14,487 bases of DNA from Gammaproteobacteria bacterium (lineage in GTDB: Bacteria; Pseudomonadota; Gammaproteobacteria; Steroidobacterales; Steroidobacteraceae), in the NCBI GenBank assembly GCA_025350345.1, contig JANXYA010000138.1:1-14487 (forward strand), given 5' to 3'. Each line of letters starts with the position of its first letter. Position 1 is the stretch's first letter. Below, piece by piece: positions 1-7,753 of the stretch. The position numbers and the translations under genes are program-made. The notes under the pieces are model-generated. The model ran no database searches. It had not been told where the DNA came from and saw only the letters and a program-made list of their open reading frames with translations.

Positions 1-1
1 A

Positions 2-1477
2 TCGGCCCGGCTGGACTTCAAGGACAGCTTTGGCCACGCCGGCATTTTCACGGACCTGCAGTTCGGCATGAACTACAGCAGGCGCGCCAAGGACCGCCTC
101 ACCGACGAGGGCCTGATCATCTCGGCCGGCAACGCCGGGTACGACCCCATTCCATTCCCCGCGGGCTCCACCGTCGAAACCAACGTGGGCGGCTCGGGCA
201 TCAACATGCTGTCCTTCGACCCGCAGGCGGGCCTATGGCCCGGCGCCGTGATCCTGCGCAAGTACAACGATGACATCCTGTCCAAGACCTGGAACATCAG
301 GGAACAGGTCACGACGGAGTACGTGAAGCTGGATCTCGACACCAAGATGGGCAGCATGCCCGTCCACGGCAATATCGGCGTGCAGCTCGTCGAGACCGAC
401 CAGTCCTCCGGGGGTTATCGCGCCGACGTCAATTCCAGCGTGACGTTGACGAACCCGGCGGGCACGCTCACGTCGGACGGCGTGACTTACTCCGACGTTC
501 TGCCCACGGTCAACCTGACCGGCGACCTGGGCGATGGCAAGCTGCTGCGCTTCGGCGCGGGCGTGCAGATCGCAAGGCCCAACCTGACCGACATGCGCAA
601 CTCGCTGGCGGCGTCCCTGGACACCAATACCGGTGATTGCCACACCATTGTCAACGGCCTGTGCTCGGGTACCTACAACACCATCGTCGGCTCGGCGGGC
701 AATCCGCGCCTCAAGCCCTTCAAGGCCAAGTCGTTTGACCTGTCGTTCGAGAAGTACTTCCAGACCAAGGCCTACTTCAGCGCCGCCATCTTCTACAAGA
801 AGCTGGATACCTACATCACCCCGGCAACGAACTACGGCGGCTACAATTTCTCGACGATCGCGCCGCAGATCGGACTGCAGACTCCCGTGGCCACGGTCGG
901 TGCGTTCCCGACGCACGGCGGCATCCTGGGTACCTTTACGCAGACTATCAACGGCAGCGGCGGGGACCTCAAGGGCCTCGAGCTGGCGGCGTCCATACCG
1001 TTCAGCATGATGACCGACTGGCTGGAGGGCTTCGGCCTCACGGCGAGCTATTCCTCGACGGAAAGTTCCGTGAGCCTGCCGAACCTGATCGGCCTGAATC
1101 CCTCGCAGCAGGTGCCGACCGGAGGTGCGAGCATTCCCCTTCCGGGCCTGTCGCACATCAATGAAAAGGCGGTGTTCTATTTTGAGCGGTGGGGCTTCAG
1201 CGCCTTCGTTGCCGACAACAAGCGCTCCCAGTACGTCGGCAGCGTGGCCAATACCACTGTTGGCGGCTATCCGACGCTGGTAATCGTGACGCCGCAGACC
1301 TGGGTCTCCGCGCAGGCCGGCTATGAGTTCCCGTCCGGACCTCTCAAGGGCCTCGGGTTCCGCTTCGAGGGCAACAACCTGAACAAGCCCATTTACAAGG
1401 AGCTTCAGGCGAACGGCAACACGTTCACGAACCAGACCGGCGCGACCTACATCTTCAGGGTCAGCTACCGGTACTAG
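2..1477 (+). CDS. TonB-dependent receptor, C-terminal part (5' end outside window)
   Basis: The frame is open from base 2 to a TAG at 1475-1477, so this is the 3' part of a longer gene; the first ATG at 68 is internal and not the start. The roughly 490 residues visible show alternating polar/aromatic beta-strand patterns and turns rich in Asn, Gly and Asp. Family-like segments include the strand beginning NPRLKPFKAKSFDLSFEKYF, the strand after GSGGDLKGLELAASIPFS, and a terminal strand ending in RVSYRY with the C-terminal aromatic residue typical of outer-membrane barrels. The plug domain and TonB box are upstream of the window. Receptors of this type import scarce ligands (often glycans or chelates) across the outer membrane using TonB energy. 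The adjacent halogenase and DUF6445 genes fit the TonB-dependent receptors of Xanthomonas/Caulobacter type. The ligand cannot be read from the sequence. Confidence 0.9.
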   Translation, partial: SARLDFKDSFGHAGIFTDLQFGMNYSRRAKDRLTDEGLIISAGNAGYDPIPFPAGSTVETNVGGSGINMLSFDPQAGLWPGAVILRKYNDDILSKTWNIREQVTTEYVKLDLDTKMGSMPVHGNIGVQLVETDQSSGGYRADVNSSVTLTNPAGTLTSDGVTYSDVLPTVNLTGDLGDGKLLRFGAGVQIARPNLTDMRNSLAASLDTNTGDCHTIVNGLCSGTYNTIVGSAGNPRLKPFKAKSFDLSFEKYFQTKAYFSAAIFYKKLDTYITPATNYGGYNFSTIAPQIGLQTPVATVGAFPTHGGILGTFTQTINGSGGDLKGLELAASIPFSMMTDWLEGFGLTASYSSTESSVSLPNLIGLNPSQQVPTGGASIPLPGLSHINEKAVFYFERWGFSAFVADNKRSQYVGSVANTTVGGYPTLVIVTPQTWVSAQAGYEFPSGPLKGLGFRFEGNNLNKPIYKELQANGNTFTNQTGATYIFRVSYRY

Positions 1478-1500
1478 CCACGCGTCTTAGTCAGCTGAAC

Positions 1501-1537
1501 AACCCTTGCCGCGCACTGCGGCAAGGGTTTTTCTTTT
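1501..1537 (+). terminator. Rho-independent terminator after the TonB-dependent receptor gene
   Basis: A perfect 12-bp inverted repeat (1501-1512 pairing with 1518-1529) closes a 5-nt loop and runs into a T-rich tract at 1528-1537 (TTTTTCTTTT). It begins 24 bases after the receptor stop codon. It should separate receptor transcription from the halogenase gene 25 bases downstream, or attenuate read-through into it. Confidence 0.93.
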
Positions 1538-1562
1538 GGGCCGCATGGTGCAAAGTAAGCCG

Positions 1563-3089
1563 ATGAAGAACGGTGAGCCCCTCAGAGTAGTCATCGTCGG
1601 CGGCGGTACGTCGGGCTGGATGGTGGCTGCCGCGCTCGCCAAGGTGCTCAAGGGGCTGTATTCCATCTCCCTGGTCGAGTCCGAGGAGATCGGCACTGTC
1701 GGCGTCGGCGAAGCGACGATCCCGATGATCCAGCTGTTCAACCGCATGCTGGAGATCAACGAAGACGAGTTCATTCGCGAGACCCAGGCCTCCTTCAAGC
1801 TCGGGATCGAGTTCGTCAACTGGGGACGGCTCGGCGATCACTACTTCCACGGTTTTGGCGTCATCGGCCAGGACAACTGGACGGTCGACTTCCACCAGTA
1901 CTGGCTGAAGCAGTACCTCGCCGGCAAGGCGAAGGAACTCGAGTACTACTCGATCAACACGATGGCCTGCCTGCAGGACAGGTTCATGCGGCCGCGCATG
2001 GACATGCCCAAGTCACCCCTGTCGCAGATCGCCTATGCCTTTCACTTCGACGCCTCGCTGTACGCCCGCTACCTGCGCCGCCTCAGCGAAGCGCGCGGCG
2101 TGAAGCGCATCGAAGGACGGATCGTCGATGTCGTGCTGCGCGAGGGCGATGGCCACGTATCGGCCGTGAAGCTGCAGTCGGGACAGTCAGTCGAGGGCGA
2201 GCTGTTCATCGACTGTTCGGGCTTCCGCGCGCTGCTGATCGAGGGCGCGCTGAAGGCCGGCTTCGAGGACTGGTCGCACTGGCTGCCGTGCGACCGGGCC
2301 ATCGCGGTGCCCTGCGCGTCGACGACGGATTTCCACCCCTACACGCGCTCGACGGCGCGCCAGGCCGGCTGGCAGTGGCGTATTCCGCTGCAGCACCGCA
2401 TCGGCAATGGCTACGTCTTCTCGAGCAAGCACCTGAGCGAGGATGAGGCGACGACGACGCTGCTGGGCAACCTGGATGGCAAAGCCCTGGCCGAGCCGCG
2501 CCCGATCCGCTTCGTGACCGGCCGGCGCAAGCTCGCCTGGAGCAAGAATGTGGTGGCCATCGGCCTCGCCAGCGGGTTCCTCGAGCCCCTGGAGTCCACC
2601 AGTATCCACCTGGTGCAGATGGGCATCGCGCACCTGCTGACCTTCTTTCCCTCCGCGGGCTTCGAGCCCACGGACGTGGCGCAGTACAACAAGGTGATGC
2701 AGCAGGAATACGAGTGGGTGCGCGATTTCATCATCCTGCACTACAAGGCCACGGAACGCACCGACACGCCGTTCTGGAACTATTGCCGCACCATGGATGT
2801 CCCACCCGCATTGCGTCATCGAATGGAGCTTTTCGGTACGCACGGGCGGGTGTTTCGCGAAGGCAACGAGCTGTTTGCGAAGGTGAGCTGGCTGCAGGTG
2901 ATGCACGGCCAGCGCATCCGCCCGGCGACCTACCATCCCTTGACAGACCTGCTGAGCGAAGCGGAGATTGCGGCTTATCTTGACGAGGTGGCGGGTGTCA
3001 TCGCCGCGTGCACCGAAGTGATGCCGAAACACGCCAGGTTCATTGCGGAGCACTGCGTGGCGGGCGCCGCCCCGGGTGCCCGAACTTGA
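1563..3089 (+). CDS. FAD-dependent tryptophan-halogenase-family protein
   Basis: 508 residues, the usual length for flavin-dependent halogenases of the PrnA/RebH type, which use FADH2, O2 and halide to make hypohalous acid. Visible motifs are the N-terminal nucleotide-binding GGGTSGW (residues 13-19), GVGEATIP (47-54), the catalytic-lysine segment SFKLGIEFVNW with Lys79, the family signature WQWRIP (270-275), and EPLEST (341-346) carrying the second catalytic Glu (Glu344). Lys79 and Glu344 match PrnA Lys79 and Glu346 in position, so an active halogenase is expected. ATG 1563 is preferred because the protein then starts eight residues before the FAD-binding strand. ATG 1545 is an alternative, and neither has a strong ribosome binding site. 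In these receptor-linked clusters the substrate is generally not known and need not be free tryptophan. Confidence 0.93.
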   Translation: MKNGEPLRVVIVGGGTSGWMVAAALAKVLKGLYSISLVESEEIGTVGVGEATIPMIQLFNRMLEINEDEFIRETQASFKLGIEFVNWGRLGDHYFHGFGVIGQDNWTVDFHQYWLKQYLAGKAKELEYYSINTMACLQDRFMRPRMDMPKSPLSQIAYAFHFDASLYARYLRRLSEARGVKRIEGRIVDVVLREGDGHVSAVKLQSGQSVEGELFIDCSGFRALLIEGALKAGFEDWSHWLPCDRAIAVPCASTTDFHPYTRSTARQAGWQWRIPLQHRIGNGYVFSSKHLSEDEATTTLLGNLDGKALAEPRPIRFVTGRRKLAWSKNVVAIGLASGFLEPLESTSIHLVQMGIAHLLTFFPSAGFEPTDVAQYNKVMQQEYEWVRDFIILHYKATERTDTPFWNYCRTMDVPPALRHRMELFGTHGRVFREGNELFAKVSWLQVMHGQRIRPATYHPLTDLLSEAEIAAYLDEVAGVIAACTEVMPKHARFIAEHCVAGAAPGART

Positions 3090-3109
3090 AGCCATTGACA
3101 GGAGCCGCC

Positions 3110-3592
3110 ATGCGAATGATTTCCCCGCTACCGATCCTAGCCTCGGTCCTCATTGCCGCGCTGGCCGGGTGCGCCACCACGCCGCCGACCACGGCGATGC
3201 TGACCTACAAGAGCATGCCCGACGGAGCAGAGATCTTCGAGGACGGCAAGTCCGTGGGCCAGGTGCCCGTGACCCGCACCTACAGCGGCGATGGCAAGTC
3301 GAACAGCTTCCGCACGCCCGACGTCAAGGCCGTGTGGCCCAGCGGTGCTGAAACGGACTTTTACACCTACCTGACGATCGGCGCCGATCGCGTCGCCACC
3401 CTCGAGCGCCCGGCTGGTGCGCCGGGGCTGCAGGGCGATCTGGATCACGCCAAGATGGTGGTGGCGGCGAGGCAGAGCGAAGAGGACCGGCTCAAGACGC
3501 TGCAGAAGAAAGACATCGCGCGCGCGTCGGACCGCTGCAAGCAGCAACAGGCCGGGAACACCGCCGCGGGCGTGAGCGACGATTGCAATTAG
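3110..3592 (+). CDS. Small lipoprotein with PEGA-like domain
   Basis: 160 residues. ATG 3110 is supported by a good ribosome binding site, AGGAG at 3100-3104, five bases upstream; the gene starts 20 bases after the halogenase stop. An N-terminal hydrophobic segment ends in the lipobox LAGC, predicting cleavage before Cys21 and lipid anchoring. Residues about 29-55 (SMPDGAEIFEDGKSVGQVPV) resemble a PEGA domain, a small beta-sandwich found in surface proteins. The C-terminal part (about 115-150) is charged, probably helical, and contains Cys residues near the end. It is likely co-transcribed with the halogenase. Its function is unknown; a role in the envelope alongside the receptor is only an inference from position. 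Confidence 0.78.
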   Translation: MRMISPLPILASVLIAALAGCATTPPTTAMLTYKSMPDGAEIFEDGKSVGQVPVTRTYSGDGKSNSFRTPDVKAVWPSGAETDFYTYLTIGADRVATLERPAGAPGLQGDLDHAKMVVAARQSEEDRLKTLQKKDIARASDRCKQQQAGNTAAGVSDDCN

Positions 3593-3599
3593 CCGAGGT

Positions 3600-4334
3600 T
3601 CAGCCCGCGTAGCGAGAGCAGGTAAAGAAGCCGTTGAGGGTGAGCCGGCCGACGCGCGGGTCCGCGCTGAGCCGGGACGGCTCGCCGATATCTCCTGAGT
3701 GATACAGGCCGCCGTCGTAGTAAATCATCCGGTTCCAGGCGGCGGGGACGCGGCCGATGTGCTCGAAGTACGCATTGCTGCCGGTCATGTAGCCGGCCTT
3801 GAGGCCATAGCGGGCGCCGAACTCGGCCGCGCTCATGGTCTGGCAATCGGAATTGATGCGGGCGGTCTCTTCCGCGCTCTGGCGTGGCCTGTAGAAACTC
3901 GTGCCACCGAGCACCGGGTCGCGGAACAGATAGAGCACCATGGCCGCAAAGATCACCCGGTCCGGTTTCTCGGCGAGCAGGTCACGATGGCATTGCCACT
4001 GGACCGGGTACAGCTGGTCAGGCGGCACTGTCACCAGCGACAGTCGCACCGCAGCACTCTGTGTGCGCCGCGCCCGCAGCTTGCCGCGTGCGTACAGGGC
4101 GAAATGGTCAGCCACGCGCTGCGTCATGGCCATAGGTGCCTCGAGCACCAGACCGGGATAGGGGTAATCCCGCGCCGGCTCGAAGGCCTGGGCCGCTGCC
4201 CAGTCGACCAGGCCCTCAGGGTTGCTCAGGGCGTTGTCAACGACGACGCAGACCCGCTCGCCCTCGATCTGGGAGACGCTGAGCTGCGGATCGGGATTAA
4301 AGAACCGGCCCGCACTGTCCAGCCATGCAGTCAT
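3600..4334 (-). CDS. DUF6445 family protein, possible 2-oxoglutarate/Fe(II) dioxygenase-like
   Basis: 244 residues, convergent with the lipoprotein gene and separated from it by 7 bases. The sequence matches my recollection of the DUF6445 family, which often sits beside tryptophan halogenases and TonB receptors. I see a prolyl-4-hydroxylase-like arrangement: QWQCHRD with His116 and Asp118 (an HxD pair), then a strand VLYLFRDPVLGGTSFYRP that resembles the YLN..GGeT strand of that fold, a distal His212 in LYHSGD, and Arg230 in RLTLNGFF where a 2-oxoglutarate-binding Arg/Lys is expected. The enzyme assignment is my inference. Start ATG at 4334 has a weak AGG seven to eight bases upstream. No signal peptide, so it is probably cytoplasmic like the halogenase. 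Confidence 0.83.
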   Translation of the reverse strand: MTAWLDSAGRFFNPDPQLSVSQIEGERVCVVVDNALSNPEGLVDWAAAQAFEPARDYPYPGLVLEAPMAMTQRVADHFALYARGKLRARRTQSAAVRLSLVTVPPDQLYPVQWQCHRDLLAEKPDRVIFAAMVLYLFRDPVLGGTSFYRPRQSAEETARINSDCQTMSAAEFGARYGLKAGYMTGSNAYFEHIGRVPAAWNRMIYYDGGLYHSGDIGEPSRLSADPRVGRLTLNGFFTCSRYAG

Positions 4335-4469
4335 GCCGGTGCCTTCAGGAATTGCGCGACTCGCCCCGCGCCGTTGCGGTGAATATCATAGCCTCGAGCG
4401 GGCGGAACATGACAAGAATCGCGACGCTCTGCATGTGGTTGGGCATCGCCGCCGCCGCCGGCGCTGACG

Positions 4470-4544
4470 ATGGTCATCGAGACCAGGGGCGTGCCACTGG
4501 AGCAGATCCAGGCGCGCCCCAGGATCGCCGGGCATCACGCCTGA
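4470..4544 (+). pseudogene. Possible C-terminal scar of a sugar-porter MFS transporter
   Basis: In the gap between DUF6445 and glgA, one frame reads VIETRGVPLEQIQA shortly before a TGA at 4542-4544. This resembles the hallmark C-terminal ETKGRSLEEI motif of sugar-porter MFS transporters. The frame is closed by a TGA at 4410-4412 and nothing upstream of the motif looks like a membrane helix, so at most about 25 codons would remain. The segment is short and the match could be chance. A different frame from ATG 4409 begins with a signal-peptide-like stretch (MTRIATLCMWLGIAAAAG), which could be the start of another deleted gene. Confidence 0.3.
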
Positions 4545-4557
4545 AGCGTGCGGCGCC

Positions 4558-6012
4558 TCATCCGGCCAGCTGCGCGTAGGCCTCGACGTAGTGCTGCACC
4601 TGGCGCTTCCAGGAGAAATCCCGCGCCATGCCGTTTTGCACCAGGCGCCGCCACGCGCCCTTCTGCTGGTACAGATCGAGCGCCATGCTGATCGCCCAGC
4701 TCACGGCCTGTTCGTTGTAGTCGTTGAAGACGATGCCGGTCCCGCTGCCGGTCGTCGCCTCGAAGTGCTGCACCGAATCGCCGAGGCCACCCGTGCGGCG
4801 CACGATCGGCACCGTGCCGTAGCGCAGGCTGTACATCTGGTTGAGCCCGCAGGGCTCGTAGCGCGAGGGCATCAGGAACATGTCGCTCGCCGCTTCGATC
4901 CAGTGCGCCAGCTCGTCGCTGTAGCCGCGATGGAAGGCGACGCGACCCGGGAACTTCTGGGCCAGCGTGCTGAAGAATTCCTCGTAGAGCGCCTCGCCTG
5001 AGCCGAGCACCGCGAGACTGAACTGGCGGGCCGCCAGGAGCGGTGGCAGCGCCTTGAGCAGCAGGTCGACTCCCTTCTGGGTGGCGAGGCGGGTGATCAT
5101 GCCGATCAGCGGCACTCGCTCGCCGACCCGAAGTTTGAGGCGCGCGAGAAATTCATCCTTGAGGCCGGCCTTCACCCCGAGCTGGCTGGCGCCGTAGTGG
5201 CGGGGCAGCCATTTGTCGTTGCGCGGATCCCATTCCTGGTAGTCCACCCCGTTGAGAATGCCAAGGAGCGAAGCCTTGCGCGCGCGCAGCGTGTCATCGA
5301 GCCCGGCGCCGTATTCGGGCGTCTGGATTTCGCGCGCGTAGCTCGGGCTCACGGTAACCAGCAGATCGGCGTACAGCAGGCCATGGCGCAGCAGGTTGAT
5401 GCGACCCGCGCGCAGGTCATCCTGATGGAGCATCTCAGGCCCTGCGCCCGAGAGCACCTCGCTGGCGGCGGTGGGTCCCAGCACCCCCTGGTAGGCGAGA
5501 TTGTGGATCGCCATCACGCTGCGCGTGGCTGCGAAGAGCTGGTCCCAGCGATAGATCGAGCGGAGCCAGAGCGGCGCAATGGCGGTGTGCCAGTCATTGC
5601 AGTGCAGGATCTGCGGCGCGAAGCCCATGCGCTGGCAGCTCAGGAACGCGGCGTGCGTCAGCAGCAGGTAGCGACGGTATTCGTGCGGGTCGGCCGTGTA
5701 GATGCTGGGCCCGCCGAAGACGGCGGGGCAATCCACCAGGTAGACGAAGGCCTCGGTGCCCGGCAGGCGCGCGGTCTGCACGGAGAAGCGATAGAGCTGC
5801 GGCCCGATCTTCACCGGCACGTCCTGCAGGAAGGCCACCGGATAGGTCTCCAGCCCCTCGCGCCGGATCGAGCCGTGGAAGGGCATGAACAGGCGCATGT
5901 CGTGCCCGGCGGCATGCAGGTATTTGACGAGCGCGCCCGAGACGTCCGCGAGGCCGCCGACCTTGGCAAAAGGCGCCACTTCGGCGCTCAGATAGCAGAT
6001 CCTGATCGGCAC
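4558..6012 (-). CDS. glgA: Glycogen synthase (ADP-glucose type, GT5)
   Basis: 484 residues, close to the 477 of E. coli GlgA. It extends alpha-1,4-glucan chains from ADP-glucose in the cytoplasm. The N-terminal ADP-glucose-binding KVGGL (Lys17) follows ICYLSAEVAPFA. The middle holds HCNDWHTA, and the C-terminal Rossmann lobe has SRYEPCGLNQMYSLRYG followed by VRRTGGLGDSV, including the conserved Glu of the EPCGL loop. The start is GTG at 6010-6012, forced by an in-frame TAG four codons upstream; no clear ribosome binding site is seen. No glgB, glgC or glgP gene is next to it in this window. It lies upstream of DUF6445 on the same strand, 223 bases apart, so co-transcription is possible but not shown. 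Confidence 0.96.
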   Translation of the reverse strand: MPIRICYLSAEVAPFAKVGGLADVSGALVKYLHAAGHDMRLFMPFHGSIRREGLETYPVAFLQDVPVKIGPQLYRFSVQTARLPGTEAFVYLVDCPAVFGGPSIYTADPHEYRRYLLLTHAAFLSCQRMGFAPQILHCNDWHTAIAPLWLRSIYRWDQLFAATRSVMAIHNLAYQGVLGPTAASEVLSGAGPEMLHQDDLRAGRINLLRHGLLYADLLVTVSPSYAREIQTPEYGAGLDDTLRARKASLLGILNGVDYQEWDPRNDKWLPRHYGASQLGVKAGLKDEFLARLKLRVGERVPLIGMITRLATQKGVDLLLKALPPLLAARQFSLAVLGSGEALYEEFFSTLAQKFPGRVAFHRGYSDELAHWIEAASDMFLMPSRYEPCGLNQMYSLRYGTVPIVRRTGGLGDSVQHFEATTGSGTGIVFNDYNEQAVSWAISMALDLYQQKGAWRRLVQNGMARDFSWKRQVQHYVEAYAQLAG

Positions 6013-6059
6013 CTGGCCAGTCTACTAAAGCGGCCAGCAGGCCAGGGGTCAAGGCGGCT

Positions 6060-6203
6060 ATGATTCGAAACATGCGCCGTTTGGTGGTATTTCTGGCCGT
6101 AACCGGCCTGCTGATCGTTTCCCTGGCCGTGGGCTGGATCGCAACCGACTGGCCGCACTGGTGCCGGATGCTGGATCTCTGCGATGGCCGGGGACTGCTA
6201 TAA
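6060..6203 (+). CDS. Possible 47-residue single-pass membrane peptide
   Basis: ATG 6060 to TAA 6201-6203. The peptide begins MIRNMRR, followed by a hydrophobic segment (residues about 8-29, LVVFLAVTGLLIVSLAVGWI) and a short polar tail with two Cys (35 and 41). The positively charged start and single hydrophobic stretch suggest an inner-membrane peptide with its tail outside. A purine-rich stretch AGGGG lies about 12 bases before the ATG, which is rather far; the internal ATG at 6072 is an alternative. It fills most of the space between divergent glgA and the M32 gene. I do not recognise a family, and it may not be a gene. Confidence 0.42.
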   Translation: MIRNMRRLVVFLAVTGLLIVSLAVGWIATDWPHWCRMLDLCDGRGLL

Positions 6204-6213
6204 CTATTTGATT

Positions 6214-6219
6214 TATAAT
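6214..6219 (+). promoter_or_regulatory. Consensus -10 element (TATAAT), possible leaderless promoter
   Basis: A perfect TATAAT in an AT-rich patch (6200-6224) inside otherwise high-GC DNA ends five bases before the ATG at 6225. Transcription from it would begin at about the start codon. No convincing -35 is seen at the expected distance (6191-6196 is GGGACT), and no Shine-Dalgarno sequence precedes the ATG. Confidence 0.42.
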
Positions 6220-6224
6220 AACTT

Positions 6225-7727
6225 ATGACCGCAACCCCGTACCAGCTGCTGGAGCAGGAGTGGCGCCGGCTCCATGCTTTCCGCGGCGCGCTGTCGCTGC
6301 TGCGCTGGGATGCGGCTGTGATGATGCCGCGCGGCAGCGCCGAGGTGCGCGGGGAGCAACTCGCCGCCCTGGAGACCGAATACCACGCGCTGCTGACCGC
6401 GCCCAAGATCATCCGGCTCCTCGATCGGGCCCAGGCCAACGTGCGCGGACTGGAGGACTGGCAGGTCGCGAACCTACGCGAGATGCGCCGGCAGCGCGAT
6501 CACGCGATCGCCACCCCCGTCTCGCTGATCTCCAGGCTGGCCCGCGCCGCCGCGCGGGCCGAGAACCACTGGATGGCCGCGCGCCGCGACAACGATTTCT
6601 CGCTGTTCGCGCCGCACCTCGAGGAAGTGCTGTCGCTGGTCCGTGACAAGGCGGCGTTGCTCGGCCAGGCGCTGAACCTGCCGCCCTACGATGCGCTCGT
6701 CGATGAGTTCAGTCCCGGCATCGGCACGGCCGACATCGATGCGATCTTCAAGGCGCTGTCACGACGCCTCCCGGGCATGATCAGCGAGGCGATCGAGGCG
6801 CAGCAGAAGGAAGCGGTGTTGCCGATCGCCGGGAAATTTTCCACCAGCAAGCAGCGCGGCCTCACCGTGGAGGTCATGAAGGCGGTGGGCTTTCCCTTCG
6901 AGCAGGGACGGCTCGACGAGAGCGAGCATCCCTTTACGGAGGGCGTCGTGGGCGATATCCGCGTCACCACGCGCTATGACGTGGCCGATCCCTTCGACGG
7001 ACTGCTCGGCGCGCTGCACGAGACCGGGCACGCGATGTACGACCTGGGGATGCCCGCGAGCTGGCGCGACCAGCCGGTGGGGCGCGATCGGGGCATTGCG
7101 CTGGAGGAGAGCCAATCGCTCCTGCTCGAGATGATCATCGGCCGCAGCGCTGCGTTCCTGCGCTACCTGCTGCCCCTGGTGCAGAAGCATTACGCGGTGA
7201 GCGGCCCGGAATGGGAGTTCGACAACCTCTACCGCACGCTGACGCGCGTGCGGCGGAGCCTGATCCGCGTGGAAGCGGACGAGATGAGCTACTCGCTGCA
7301 TATCATGCAGCGCTACGACATCGAAAAGCAGCTGCTCGCCGGGCGCCTGGCGGTGCGCAACCTGCCCGAAGCCTGGAGTGCGGGCATGGAACAGCGTTTC
7401 GGCACCCGGCCGAGCACGGCCGCCGACAGTTGCCTGCAGGACATGCATTGGGCGCTCGGATCCTTCGGCTACTTTCCCTCCTATGCGCTCGGGCTGGTCA
7501 TCGCCGCGCAACTCTGGGAGGCCCTGCACGCGCAGCTGCCCGAGGTGGACGAACAGCTCGCGCGCGGCGAGTTCGCCGCTGTGTTCGGCTGGCTGCGCGA
7601 AAACATGCACGGCTACGGGGCCAAGCTCCCGGTCAAGGAGCTGATCAAGCAGGCGAGCGGCCAGCCCCTGAGCGCCAACTCGTTGCTGCGCTACCTGCAG
7701 AGCAAGTACCTGGCGGAGGCCCCCTGA
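6225..7727 (+). CDS. M32 family carboxypeptidase (Taq type)
   Basis: 500 residues, the usual size for this cytoplasmic zinc carboxypeptidase family, which removes most C-terminal amino acids from peptides. Family features in order are LLRWDAAVMMPRG near residues 25-37, HPFTEGVVGDIRVTTRYD (235-252), the zinc motif HETGH (265-269), EESQSLL (294-300) supplying the third ligand, and IRVEADEMSYSLHI (347-360). The usual motif is HESQ; here the first residue is Glu instead of His. The start is certain: an in-frame TAA occupies 6219-6221 and there is no other start before residue 33. It is the first gene of a long plus-strand series and ends 26 bases before the chosen ttcA start. Confidence 0.95.
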   Translation: MTATPYQLLEQEWRRLHAFRGALSLLRWDAAVMMPRGSAEVRGEQLAALETEYHALLTAPKIIRLLDRAQANVRGLEDWQVANLREMRRQRDHAIATPVSLISRLARAAARAENHWMAARRDNDFSLFAPHLEEVLSLVRDKAALLGQALNLPPYDALVDEFSPGIGTADIDAIFKALSRRLPGMISEAIEAQQKEAVLPIAGKFSTSKQRGLTVEVMKAVGFPFEQGRLDESEHPFTEGVVGDIRVTTRYDVADPFDGLLGALHETGHAMYDLGMPASWRDQPVGRDRGIALEESQSLLLEMIIGRSAAFLRYLLPLVQKHYAVSGPEWEFDNLYRTLTRVRRSLIRVEADEMSYSLHIMQRYDIEKQLLAGRLAVRNLPEAWSAGMEQRFGTRPSTAADSCLQDMHWALGSFGYFPSYALGLVIAAQLWEALHAQLPEVDEQLARGEFAAVFGWLRENMHGYGAKLPVKELIKQASGQPLSANSLLRYLQSKYLAEAP

Positions 7728-7753
7728 ACGCCGTCGCGCCGCTCGCTCCTGCG

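Noticed and set aside
2187..3095. Long minus-strand open frame opposite the halogenase gene
   Set aside because: It lies opposite a fully supported gene, has no domain I recognise, and is rich in Arg/His/Ala as expected for the antisense of high-GC coding DNA.
4448..4460. Short GCC trinucleotide repeat
   Set aside because: Four units only, common in high-GC DNA, with no sign of a variable repeat or regulatory role.
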